DNA from: Gemmatimonadota bacterium
Lineage (GTDB): Bacteria; Gemmatimonadota; Gemmatimonadetes; Gemmatimonadales; GWC2-71-9
Reading direction: 5' to 3'
Assembly: GCA_025357945.1 (NCBI GenBank)
Contig: JANYLJ010000008.1
Coordinates: 48,684-112,683 of the forward strand
Length of the DNA: 64,000 bases
Positions 18,720-26,134 of the stretch are shown piece after piece. The translations under genes and the position numbers were made by a program. The notes under the pieces were generated by a model that made no database searches, was not told where the DNA came from, and saw only the letters and a program-made list of their open reading frames with translations. The number at the start of each line of letters is the position of its first letter. The first letter of the stretch is position 1.

Positions 18720-20264
18720 CTAAAAGGCCGGCCCAGTCTCAAGCAGGATCGGTGCCTTGCTGAGGGTCAGCCTGCCGCTAACAGAAAATGTATTGCCGAT
18801 GATATCGCGATACTGCTTATAAATGCCCGGGGCGTAGGTGCCGCCATTGTTGTTCCACACGGCGACCGCTTGGTAGCCGTTTGCTCGTGTGAGGCTACAG
18901 GTCCATGTGCCCAGTGCATCCTGGGCACACGCTTGGCCCGTCGTGGCGCCTGACACCCATTTCTGGATTTCGCGGTAGGCGATACCGGGCTTCAACAAGG
19001 TCATGCTTGTCTTATCGAACAAGGTTCCCCACGGCGCAAAATCGTACCCATACCAGTAATACCTGGCAATACCCAGCCCGCGTGCCAGCAGGAGGTGTTT
19101 GGCCGCAAAGGCCGCCTGCAGGTCGGGATCCGGCAGGATCGTCTGCGTCGACCAGCCCCCTTCGGTGATCCACAGTGGCTTCGATGCTTGGCCATATTTT
19201 GGCGTGGAATCGGTGACGTTCTTGAGGAGGGTCACAATCAATTCGGCGTCAGGCGGCGTATAGGCATGGAATGCGACGATATCCGCATACGCACCGCCCC
19301 CGGCTGCAAAGAACTGGCTCAGGAACTGCGATACCTTGACAGTTGATCCGGCCGTTGCGGGAGGGGGCGTAAGAACCAGGGCTGCCGGATCGAGCTGGTG
19401 CACGATGCCGTATGCGTGCTGTTGCAGGGCTACCAGTTGGGCAGTCGTGCCGTTGTAAAAATTGGGTGCGTTCGGTTCATTCCACCCTTCGTAGAATTTG
19501 ATCTTGCCCTTGTAACGCGTGACTAGTGCGGTCACGAACTCATCCCACGTCGTCAGATCAGCGGGCGGCGTGTTCGGTGTTCCCGCTGCCGAAGCCCAGG
19601 CGGGTGTGCGGCCGAGGGTATAGAGTACATCGACCCCGTGCGCCTGGGCGGCCGCCACCCAGCTGTCAAGAGTCGTCCAGTCGTAAATGCCCCTTGATGT
19701 TTCGACGAATTCCCAGGCGGTGTGCGTGTCCCAGAGCCGCACAGCTCCCAGCGATGGGATTGTTGGCCAATCGGGAATCAGGCTCAAGTTCATCGCGAAG
19801 AATGAAGCGGGCGTACCGCCGTCCTCCCGGATCACGCCGGGCCCGGAGAGCTGAACGGTTTGCGGGCTGGCCGCGGCGTTGTCACTGATGCTGAGCGTGC
19901 CCGATCGGGAGCCGGCGGCGGTGGGCGTGAACGTGATCTGAATGGTGCATTGGGCACCGACACCGACGCTCGTACCGCAGTTATTGCTCTGGCCGAAATC
20001 TCCCGCTGTCGAAATGCCCGTGACGCGCAGGCTGACATTGCCAGCATTGGTCAGTGTGACGGGTTGTGACGCGCTCGTGCTGCCAATTTCCAGGCTGGTA
20101 AAACTGAGACTCGATGCCGAGAGGATGGCGGTCGCAGCGGGCGGCGGCGGCGGCGGTGGCGGTGGCGGTACCCCGGCGGGGCTAGCTGCGCCGCTGCAGG
20201 CGTTCAGCAGGAGTACCAGCAAGGCACCGGCGGTCTGACTACTCCCAGGGCGAAGCGCGTTCAT
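18720..20264 (-). CDS. Lipoprotein with ASH/choice-of-anchor domain and GH-A-type glycosidase domain
   Basis: The protein has 514 aa from ATG 20264 (MNALRPGSSQ); upstream in-frame ATGs would bury the signal. The lipobox LLLNACSG is followed by a run of about ten prolines, then an immunoglobulin-like choice-of-anchor D/ASH domain (ILSASSLSFTSLEIGSTSAS, about 45-140), then a TIM barrel. The barrel carries the clan GH-A pair: acid/base Glu in KFYEGWNEPNAPNF and nucleophile Glu in PLWITEGGWS, as in GH39/GH5-like enzymes. It is probably anchored to the outer membrane and acts on an external glycan; the substrate is unknown. A TTGACA lies at 20316-20321 on its strand, without a good -10. Confidence 0.85.
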   Translation of the reverse strand: MNALRPGSSQTAGALLVLLLNACSGAASPAGVPPPPPPPPPPAATAILSASSLSFTSLEIGSTSASQPVTLTNAGNVSLRVTGISTAGDFGQSNNCGTSVGVGAQCTIQITFTPTAAGSRSGTLSISDNAAASPQTVQLSGPGVIREDGGTPASFFAMNLSLIPDWPTIPSLGAVRLWDTHTAWEFVETSRGIYDWTTLDSWVAAAQAHGVDVLYTLGRTPAWASAAGTPNTPPADLTTWDEFVTALVTRYKGKIKFYEGWNEPNAPNFYNGTTAQLVALQQHAYGIVHQLDPAALVLTPPPATAGSTVKVSQFLSQFFAAGGGAYADIVAFHAYTPPDAELIVTLLKNVTDSTPKYGQASKPLWITEGGWSTQTILPDPDLQAAFAAKHLLLARGLGIARYYWYGYDFAPWGTLFDKTSMTLLKPGIAYREIQKWVSGATTGQACAQDALGTWTCSLTRANGYQAVAVWNNNGGTYAPGIYKQYRDIIGNTFSVSGRLTLSKAPILLETGPAF

Positions 20265-20511
20265 CGTCGTGGCTCCGGGATTCGTACGCACAGAAACCCA
20301 TGGGCGCCTTCCGGTTGTCAAGTTTTCACCTTCGCTCTCCCGAGGAGACGTCGCAGTCACAGGCATGTTAGGGAATTCCGACCCAGAGCGAAAAGCCGAC
20401 GGCCGATTGAACGGGCTCGGCCATCGCCCTATCAGCTGACGGCTGCGAACAACTCCGATCGACGAGTGGCTCCGGTCCCGCTCCGCTGGCTCGGACTGAA
20501 CCGTGCGTGAT

Positions 20512-21006
20512 TCAGTCCTCATCCGCTCCCGTCAGCGGCACCAGCCGCGCCCGCGGCGGAATGCCTGCCTCCAGTTCCATGATCCCCACCGACGCCGGGA
20601 TGTCGAACCGGCGGGGACCCGCGCCGCCCGGGTTCATCACCGTCACGACGACGTCGACAATTTCGAGCAGCGGTCGGTGCGTGTGTCCATAGATGATGAT
20701 GTCCGCATCGGGAAACGCCTCGTGCAGTTGCCCGGGAGTGACGCCCCGCCCGAATTGATGGCCGTGCGTCACCACGATCCGGAAGCCGTCGAGCTCGATC
20801 CGGGCAACCTTCGGTAAGATGGCACGCACATCCATGTCGTCGGTGTTGCCGTACACCGCCGTGACCGGCGCGATCGCTTCCAGCGCTGTGATGATGTCAA
20901 GCTCGCCGATATCGCCGGCGTGGAGGATATGGTCCACACCGGCAAAGGCGTCGAACACTTCGGGTCGCAACAGACCATGAGTGTCGCTGATGACGCCGAG
21001 CCGCAC
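20512..21006 (-). CDS. YfcE/MJ0936-type metallophosphoesterase
   Basis: The protein has 164 aa from GTG 21006 (RLGVISDTHGLLRPEV). Metal-binding motifs: SDTHG, HAGDIG, YGNTD, VTHGH and YGHTHRP, all intact. Small calcineurin-type phosphodiesterases of this family hydrolyse phosphodiester model substrates in vitro; physiological roles are mostly unknown. It lies 2 bp downstream of ubiX and is probably co-transcribed with it. The 247-bp gap 20265-20511 upstream of the glycosidase gene shows no other gene. Confidence 0.92.
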   Translation of the reverse strand: MRLGVISDTHGLLRPEVFDAFAGVDHILHAGDIGELDIITALEAIAPVTAVYGNTDDMDVRAILPKVARIELDGFRIVVTHGHQFGRGVTPGQLHEAFPDADIIIYGHTHRPLLEIVDVVVTVMNPGGAGPRRFDIPASVGIMELEAGIPPRARLVPLTGADED

Positions 21007-21008
21007 GG

Positions 21009-21593
21009 TCAGCCGGTCCAGCGGGGAGCGAGCGCGATGTCGAGGTCAAGTTGATCGAGGATGCGCTGCACGATAAAGTCCACCAACTCGTCGATCGTCG
21101 TCGGTCGATGGTAGAAGCCCGGGGCGGCGGGGATCACGACCGCACCGGCTTCGGTGACCGTGACGAGATTGCGCAGGTGAATCAGCGAGAGGGGCGTCTC
21201 GCGCGGCACCAGGATCAGCTTGCGCCGTTCCTTGAGCGTGACATCCGCGGCGCGTTCCACCAGCGATCGGGACGTACCGCCCGCAATCGCGGCCACGGTC
21301 CCCATCGAGCAGGGGCAGATCACCATGCCACGGGTGCGGTGCGAGCCGGAGGCAGGTCGCGCCCCACGATCGTCATCCGGGTACACGGTGATCGATGACC
21401 AGTCGCCGCCGGTGCGCGCCTTGAGGCCGGCATCGTCCACGATCCCGCTCTCGGTCTCCAGCAACCGCCAGCCATGCGACGAGATGATCAGCTCGGTGGC
21501 GATCTTGTTGCGCGCCAGCACCTCGAGCAGGCGCACACCGTAGGGGGCGCCACTGGCGCCGGTGAGGGCGAGGATGATGGGGTCGGAACGCAT
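21009..21593 (-). CDS. ubiX: Flavin prenyltransferase UbiX
   Basis: The protein has 194 aa from ATG 21593 (MRSDPIILALTGASGAPYG). The frame continues upstream to 21905 but that part lies across the tRNA and repeats and is not coding. FMN-binding TGASGAPYG, CPCSMGTVAAIAGG, and VPRETPLSLIHLRN (prenyl phosphate site) are diagnostic. It makes prenylated FMN, the cofactor of the UbiD-type decarboxylase encoded at 23103-24578. In a menaquinone producer this pair would correspond to MqnM/MqnL-type steps (inference from neighbours). Confidence 0.96.
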   Translation of the reverse strand: MRSDPIILALTGASGAPYGVRLLEVLARNKIATELIISSHGWRLLETESGIVDDAGLKARTGGDWSSITVYPDDDRGARPASGSHRTRGMVICPCSMGTVAAIAGGTSRSLVERAADVTLKERRKLILVPRETPLSLIHLRNLVTVTEAGAVVIPAAPGFYHRPTTIDELVDFIVQRILDQLDLDIALAPRWTG

Positions 21594-21606
21594 GACGAAA
21601 GGTAAG

Positions 21607-21660
21607 GGCGCTTGTCGCCCTGAGCGCAGCGAAGGGGCCTCGGTTCCGTGCGCGAAAGCT
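21607..21660. repeat. Half-copy of the palindromic repeat family, left of the tRNA
   Basis: The segment GCCCTGAGCGCAGCGAAGG and following GGCCTCGG resembles the left arm of the 138-bp elements (CCTGAGCG...GAAGGACC..CGG). Its inverse partner CCCCTTCGCTGCGCTCGGG is at 22009-22027, so the pair brackets the tRNA. Boundaries are approximate. Confidence 0.5.
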
Positions 21661-21820
21661 CGCGACGGGGGGTCGCCCACTGCGGCATCGCGGGGTGCCG
21701 GCACGCAGAAATGCGAAGCATTGAGCTGCCCGAATCCGCGCCACTTTCCCGCCGCCAGCGGCATGGCACGTTGTGAGATCGCGTCGCAGCAACCGGAACC
21801 ACCAAGTGCCAGAGCACGGG

Positions 21821-21904
21821 GCGGGTGTGGCGGAACTGGTAGACGCGGTACATTCGCAACGTGCTGGGCGCGAGCCCGTGGGAGTCCGAATCTCCCCACC
21901 CGCA
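21821..21904 (+). tRNA. Type II tRNA, leucine-like body, apparent anticodon CGC (possibly degenerate)
   Basis: Acceptor stem GCGGGTG/CACCCGC pairs perfectly; D-arm GCG-GAACTGGTAGA-CGC; long variable arm GGGC-GCGA-GCCC; T-arm GGGAG-TCCGAAT-CTCCC; discriminator A73; CCA is not exactly encoded (CCC). The long arm, GGTAGAC D-loop and A73 are those of tRNA-Leu. The anticodon arm GTACA-TTCGCAA-CGTGC gives loop UUCGCAA, hence anticodon CGC (reads GCG, Ala), with an A31-C39 mismatch. The T-loop has C at position 55, normally U. These three oddities suggest either a decayed tRNA-Leu or an unusual tRNA. Anticodon assignment assumes standard numbering. Confidence 0.8.
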
Positions 21905-21945
21905 CCCTGGCATTGATTCGGCCAGCGATCGGTCGTAAACTGAAC

Positions 21946-21962
21946 GCACATTGCGAATGTGC
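21946..21962. repeat. Perfect palindrome resembling the tRNA anticodon arm
   Basis: GCACATTGCGAATGTGC is a 7-bp stem with a 3-nt centre, 41 bp after the tRNA. Its reverse complement matches the tRNA anticodon arm at 21848-21864 in 15 of 17 positions. It may be a duplicated arm or an attachment-site relic. Confidence 0.6.
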
Positions 21963-21984
21963 CGCGTGGCTTCACCGCCACGAA

Positions 21985-22064
21985 CGAAGGGGCTACGGAA
22001 TTCCGCGGCCCCTTCGCTGCGCTCGGGACAGGCTCCTCGTCTCTCGTCTCTCGTCTCTCGTCTA
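21985..22064. repeat. Hairpin plus inverted half-repeat and heptamer array after ubiA
   Basis: A 9-bp stem CGAAGGGGC/GCCCCTTCG (21985-21993 with 22008-22016) encloses GGAATTCC; the right arm continues into CGCTGCGCTCGGGACAGG, the inverse half of the 21607 segment. From 22037 a TCTCGTC heptamer array runs into the ubiA stop codon at 22062-22064. On the ubiA sense strand the array reads GACGAGA directly after the stop. Confidence 0.7.
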
Positions 22065-22955
22065 CCGCCCCACCACCCGATCCACCACCGCGAACCCGAA
22101 CACCGTCAAGCTCATCACTCCGTTCATCGTGAAGAACGCCGCATCGAGGCGCGAGAGGTCGCCCGGTTTCACGAGCTGATGTTCGTACACCAGGATCCCC
22201 GCCGCCGCCGTAACACCCACGAAGTACCAGGGTCCGAATCCGGCCCCCCAGCCAAAGAGCGCCAGCGCCGGAATGGTCACGCCATGGAGCATCTTGCCGA
22301 ACCGGATCGCGCGCGACTGCCCCAGGCGTACCACTGCACTGCGAAGTCCGGCATCTCGATCGATCCCTTCGTCGGGGAGTGCGTAGAAGACGTCAAACCC
22401 GGCCACCCAGGTGAGCACCGCCATCGTGATCACCAGCAGCAACCACCATGGCTCACTCCAGCGACCGGTCACCGCGAGCCAGCCACCCACCGGAGCGATC
22501 GCGAGCGAGAGGCCGAGCCAGAGGTGCGGCCAATGGGTAAACCGCTTGGCGTAGCTGTACCCCAGGATCCACGCCAGCGCGACCGGCGCAAGTGCCAGGC
22601 AGAGCGGATTCAGCAGCCCGGCAGCGGTGATGAACACGATCGCCGCCAGGGCAACTGCGGCCGTGGCAGCCGGGACGGTGATCACTCCGCGCGGAATCTC
22701 GCGGTTCTGCGTCCGCGGATTGCGCGCATCGAAGGCCCGATCGATGATGCGATTGAAACCCATCGCCGCGAATCGCGCCGCGCTGAAGGCAAGCATCACG
22801 AGCAGAACGGTGCGCAACGTCAGCGGCGCCACGCGGGACGCGGCAAGGACGCCGAGCAGCGCGAACGGCAGCGCGAAGACGGTGTGCGGGAGCTTCACGA
22901 AGCTGGCGTAACGGGACAGCGCGGAACCGCCGGTGAACGTCTGGCCTTCACGCAT
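22062..22955 (-). CDS. ubiA: UbiA-family polyprenyltransferase
   Basis: The protein has 297 aa from ATG 22955 (MREGQTFTGG); an ATG at 22964 is also in frame but lies inside the repeat that starts at 22960, whose end reads AGGATGAC on this strand and could act as the ribosome site. Prenyl-diphosphate motif I is NRIIDRAFDARNPRT, motif II is DVFYALPDEGIDRD; eight or nine membrane helices cover the rest. It attaches the polyprenyl tail to the aromatic precursor of menaquinone or ubiquinone; MqnP-like if the futalosine route is used. It is downstream of ubiD in the same orientation, separated by the 138-bp palindrome. Confidence 0.95.
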   Translation of the reverse strand: MREGQTFTGGSALSRYASFVKLPHTVFALPFALLGVLAASRVAPLTLRTVLLVMLAFSAARFAAMGFNRIIDRAFDARNPRTQNREIPRGVITVPAATAAVALAAIVFITAAGLLNPLCLALAPVALAWILGYSYAKRFTHWPHLWLGLSLAIAPVGGWLAVTGRWSEPWWLLLVITMAVLTWVAGFDVFYALPDEGIDRDAGLRSAVVRLGQSRAIRFGKMLHGVTIPALALFGWGAGFGPWYFVGVTAAAGILVYEHQLVKPGDLSRLDAAFFTMNGVMSLTVFGFAVVDRVVGR

Positions 22956-22959
22956 GTTT

Positions 22960-23097
22960 GTCATCCTGAGCGGAGCGAGTGCGCAGCACTCGCGCAGTCG
23001 AAGGACCCCGGTTCCGTGCGTAAGCGCAGAACTCGTCGCCTGGTGCCGAGGTCCTTCGACTGCGCACTCGCTTCGCGAGTGCTCCGCTCAGGATGAC
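22960..23097. repeat. 138-bp palindromic element, copy 2 (between ubiD and ubiA)
   Basis: It has the same length and the same terminal GTCATCCTGAGCG / CGCTCAGGATGAC and internal AGTCGAAGGACC / GGTCCTTCGACT as copy 1, while the small loops differ (CGAGTGC-GCA-GCACTCG). It fills nearly the whole gap between the ubiD stop (23103) and the ubiA start, so it would be transcribed in the leader of ubiA and could fold into a cloverleaf of hairpins. Confidence 0.85.
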
Positions 23098-23102
23098 CGC
23101 CC

Positions 23103-24578
23103 TCAAGGCATCCCCAGCGTCGGCCACAGCTCGTCCACCCGCCGCTTCGTCGCCTCATCCATCTCGATGCGTTCCGGCCACTCGCGCATGAACCCTTCCT
23201 CTGGCCACTTCCGCGTGCCGTCGATCCCCATCTTGCTCCCGAAACTGAAATGCTGCGCGGCGTGATCGAGCACGTCCGCCGGGCCGCGAACAAACTCCAC
23301 GTCGCGCTTCGGGTCGATGTGATTCAGTGCGACCCACCACACTTCGTCGGCATCGTGCACATTGACGTCCTTGTCGACGATCACCAGGACCTTGGCCAGT
23401 GACATCAACCCCTGACCCCAGAGCGCATGCATCACCTTGTACGCCTGACCGGGATACTGCTTGTCGATGCTGACGAACACAAGATTGTGGAAGATCCCGG
23501 CCGCCGGCATGTGATAATCCACCACCTCGGGGACGGTGAGCTTGAGCAGCGGCAGGAAGATCCGCTCCGTCGCATGGCCGAGCCAGTAATCCTCCATCGG
23601 CGGACGCCCGACCAGCGTCGCCACGTACACCGGCTGCCGCTTCAGCGTGACGGCGGTGACGTGCATCCGCGGGTAGCGGTCGGCCAGCGAGTAGAAGCCG
23701 GTGTGATCGCCGAACGGCCCTTCCATCACCAACGGCTCTGCCGGATCGATGAACCCTTCAATGACGATCTCGGCCTCCGCCGGCACGTCGAGGTCGCAGG
23801 TCACTGCCTTCGCGAGTTCCACGTGGTTGCGACGGATGAATCCGGCGAAGAGGAATTCGTCGATTCCCGGCGGCAACGGCGCCGATCCGGAATAGATGCT
23901 GGCGGGATCGCCACCGATGGCAATCACCACCGGCATCCGCTCGCCGCGCGCTGCCATCGCGCGCCAGTGCGCCGCGCCGCTCTTGTGCCGCTGCCAGTGC
24001 ATCGCCAGCTCGCGCTTGCCGGTGACCTGTACCCGGTACATGCCGACGTTGCGGGTCCCGCCGACCGGATCGCGAGTGATCACCATCGGCAGCGTGATGT
24101 AGCGGCCGCCGTCGCCCGGCCACGTCTGCAGGAACGGGATGCGGTCGAGGTCGACTTCGTCGTCGCGCCAGATCACCTCTTGGCACGGCGGCCGGCCGGA
24201 GCGGGTGCGCGGCGGAAACTTGGCCAGTTCGGCGAGTCGCGGCAGCATCGCCAGCTTGGCCAGGAGTCCCTCGGGGACCTTGAGGTTGAGCATCTCGGCG
24301 ATACGATCACCGATCTCGTCGAGCCGCTCGACACCAAGTGCCAGGCAGATTCGCCGCCGCGATCCGAACAGATTGATGGCGACCGGTGTCGGACTGATGG
24401 TGCCATCGGCAAGTACCGGCTGCTCGAACAGCAGTGCCGGACCGCCGTCGGGCGATTTCATCGCCCGGTCGGCAATCTCGGCGATCTCGAGATGGGTGCG
24501 CACCGGCTCGCGAATGCGGACCAGCTCGCCGATCCGATCGATCGCCGCAATGAAGTCCGCCAGCGTGTCGAGGCTCAT
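23103..24578 (-). CDS. ubiD: UbiD-family prenyl-FMN-dependent decarboxylase
   Basis: The protein has 491 aa from ATG 24578 (MSLDTLADFIAAIDRIGEL) after GGAAGGA; the frame continues to 24623 but overlaps ubiE further. Motifs: NVGMYRVQVTGKRELAMHWQRHKSG (prFMN/K+ binding), the Glu-Arg-Glu region around IVIEGFIDPAEPLVMEGPFG, and DKDVNVHD. It decarboxylates the prenylated or unprenylated aromatic acid in quinone synthesis with prFMN from UbiX. Start overlaps the ubiE stop by 4 bp (ATGA), so the two are translationally coupled. Confidence 0.95.
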   Translation of the reverse strand: MSLDTLADFIAAIDRIGELVRIREPVRTHLEIAEIADRAMKSPDGGPALLFEQPVLADGTISPTPVAINLFGSRRRICLALGVERLDEIGDRIAEMLNLKVPEGLLAKLAMLPRLAELAKFPPRTRSGRPPCQEVIWRDDEVDLDRIPFLQTWPGDGGRYITLPMVITRDPVGGTRNVGMYRVQVTGKRELAMHWQRHKSGAAHWRAMAARGERMPVVIAIGGDPASIYSGSAPLPPGIDEFLFAGFIRRNHVELAKAVTCDLDVPAEAEIVIEGFIDPAEPLVMEGPFGDHTGFYSLADRYPRMHVTAVTLKRQPVYVATLVGRPPMEDYWLGHATERIFLPLLKLTVPEVVDYHMPAAGIFHNLVFVSIDKQYPGQAYKVMHALWGQGLMSLAKVLVIVDKDVNVHDADEVWWVALNHIDPKRDVEFVRGPADVLDHAAQHFSFGSKMGIDGTRKWPEEGFMREWPERIEMDEATKRRVDELWPTLGMP

Positions 24579-25309
24579 GCGTCCTTCCGGATTGCGGTAT
24601 GAATGGCGACGATGCCACCCCACAGGGTCCGCCAGGTGACCGGGCCGAAGCCAGCCGCCTCGAGGCGTCGCGCGAGGTCTGCTGGTTCGGGAAAGGAGAG
24701 CACCGACGCTGGAAGCCAGTCGTACGCACTCCTATGTTTCGACACCACCCGGCCGATACGCGGCAAGACCTGCCGCAGGTAGGCAAGATAGATCGCGCGA
24801 AACGGCCGCCAATACGGCGTCGAGAATTCCAGCACCACGAACCGTGCGCCAGGCTTGAGCACGCGCGCCGCCTCGCGGAGTCCCGCATCGAGGTCCATGA
24901 AATTGCGAGCACCGAAGCCGACGCTGGCTCCATCAAACACCGCATCGGCGAACGGCAACCGCAGCGCGTCGGCCGTCGCCGGTGCGACGCGCAGCGACTT
25001 CCTGGCACCACCGCGCAACATTTCAGTCACAAAGTCGGCGGCAACGACGTGACCGCGAAAGCCGGCACGATTGCCGAGCTCGGCGGCGAGATCGAGCGTG
25101 CCGGCGCAGAGATCGAGATAGCGCCCGGTCGGCGCGTCCTGCCAGTGCATCTGGTCGACGGCCACACGCCGCCAGCGCCGATCGGCGTTGAAGGACAGCA
25201 CGTGATTGAGCAGATCGTACCGCGGCGCGATCTCGCTGAAGACGCGGCGGACGTACTCGCGCTTGGCGGCGCCTCCCGTGACCGGTAGCGGCTCTTCGAT
25301 GATTGCCAT
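24575..25309 (-). CDS. ubiE: Quinone C-methyltransferase UbiE/MenG
   Basis: The protein has 244 aa from ATG 25309 (MAIIEEPLPVTGGAAKREYV). Family hallmarks: YVRRVFSEIAPRYDLLNHVLS, SAM site LDLCAGTLDLA (usual GTGD is AGTLD here), and DGASVGFGARNF, AARVLKPGARFVVLEFS. It performs the last C-methylation of demethylmenaquinone or its ubiquinone counterpart. It is the first gene of ubiE-ubiD-ubiA. Only 24 bp separate its start from the divergent sigma factor gene, so any promoters must overlap coding sequence. Confidence 0.95.
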   Translation of the reverse strand: MAIIEEPLPVTGGAAKREYVRRVFSEIAPRYDLLNHVLSFNADRRWRRVAVDQMHWQDAPTGRYLDLCAGTLDLAAELGNRAGFRGHVVAADFVTEMLRGGARKSLRVAPATADALRLPFADAVFDGASVGFGARNFMDLDAGLREAARVLKPGARFVVLEFSTPYWRPFRAIYLAYLRQVLPRIGRVVSKHRSAYDWLPASVLSFPEPADLARRLEAAGFGPVTWRTLWGGIVAIHTAIRKDA

Positions 25310-25333
25310 TGGCGCCAAAGGTATCGGCGTCGG

Positions 25334-25942
25334 ATGACAAATCCCACGCCGGTGGAATGGGGCGCCTTGTCGGACCAGGAGGTGGTCCGCCACGCCGCGC
25401 GCGGGCGCGAGGCGGCCTATCGCGAGCTGATCCGCCGCTACCAGCGACCGGTGTTCTCACTGATTTATCGCATGGTTCGCGATCGCGAACTGGCCGAAGA
25501 CCTCGCCCAGGAAACCTTCATCAAGGTGCTGAACGCGATCGACAGCTACCGGCCCGAGTACAAGTTTTCGAGCTGGATCTTCAAGATCGCCAACAACACC
25601 GCGATCGATCAGCTCCGCCGCCGCGCGTTGAACACCCTGTCGCTGGACGGATCGCCCCATGCCGAGAACGCCGAGGCGATCGAGTCGACCAGGCTGCAGA
25701 TCGGCGACACCCGCGAGTCACAGCTCGACGAGGTCACCAGCAAAGAACTCGGCTCACAGATCGAAGCCGCGATCAGCCAACTTCGGCCGGAGTATCGGAG
25801 TTGCATCGTCCTGCGGCACATCGACGGCAGGCCATACGAAGAGATCGCGGCAATGCTGGATCTCCCGCTCGGCACCGTGAAGACGTACATCCACCGCGCG
25901 CGGAATGAGTTGCGGATCTTGCTGTCGGAGACGAAAGAATAG
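25334..25942 (+). CDS. ECF-type RNA polymerase sigma factor
   Basis: The protein has 202 aa. Region 2 is about residues 18-95 (YRELIRRYQRPVFSLIYRMV, LAEDLAQETFIKV, YKFSSWIFKIANNTAIDQLRR), followed by a longer linker than usual (HAENAEAIESTRLQIGDTRES), and region 4 at about 140-200 (LRPEYRSCIVLRHIDGRPYE, GTVKTYIHRARNELR). No anti-sigma fusion. The zinc anti-sigma gene follows 192 bp later on the same strand, the gap being filled by an inverted pair of heptamer arrays that starts one base after the TAG. Confidence 0.95.
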   Translation: MTNPTPVEWGALSDQEVVRHAARGREAAYRELIRRYQRPVFSLIYRMVRDRELAEDLAQETFIKVLNAIDSYRPEYKFSSWIFKIANNTAIDQLRRRALNTLSLDGSPHAENAEAIESTRLQIGDTRESQLDEVTSKELGSQIEAAISQLRPEYRSCIVLRHIDGRPYEEIAAMLDLPLGTVKTYIHRARNELRILLSETKE

Positions 25943-25943
25943 T

Positions 25944-26097
25944 GACGAGAGACGAGAGACGAGAGACGAGAGACGAGAGACGAGAGACGAGAGACGCGGA
26001 GAATACCTCGTCCCCGGCGCGAAACAAGTGGGCTCAGGGTGAGGCTTGTTCTCGTCTCTCGTCTCTCGTCTCTCGTGTCTGACGTCTCTCGTGTCTG
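25944..26097. repeat. Inverted pair of (GACGAGA)n / (TCTCGTC)n heptamer arrays
   Basis: Seven perfect copies of GACGAGA run from 25944 to 25992, starting one base after the sigma factor stop. After a 57-bp spacer the inverse heptamer TCTCGTC runs 26050-26097 with a few substitutions (TCTCGTGTCTGACG). The arms could form a hairpin of about 45 bp between the sigma and anti-sigma genes. The anti-sigma ribosome site AAGGA lies downstream of it. Confidence 0.9.
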
Positions 26098-26134
26098 AAA
26101 CCCATCCCACAAAAAACCCGTACAAGGACCTAGC

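Noticed and set aside
20130..20175. GGCGGT repeat as a regulatory repeat
   Set aside because: It encodes the polyproline spacer of the lipoprotein.
21821..21904. Selenocysteine tRNA
   Set aside because: Acceptor is 7 bp and T-stem 5 bp, the loop lacks UCA, and no SelA/SelB gene is nearby.
25944..26097. CRISPR array
   Set aside because: The repeats are 7-bp tandem units without spacers.
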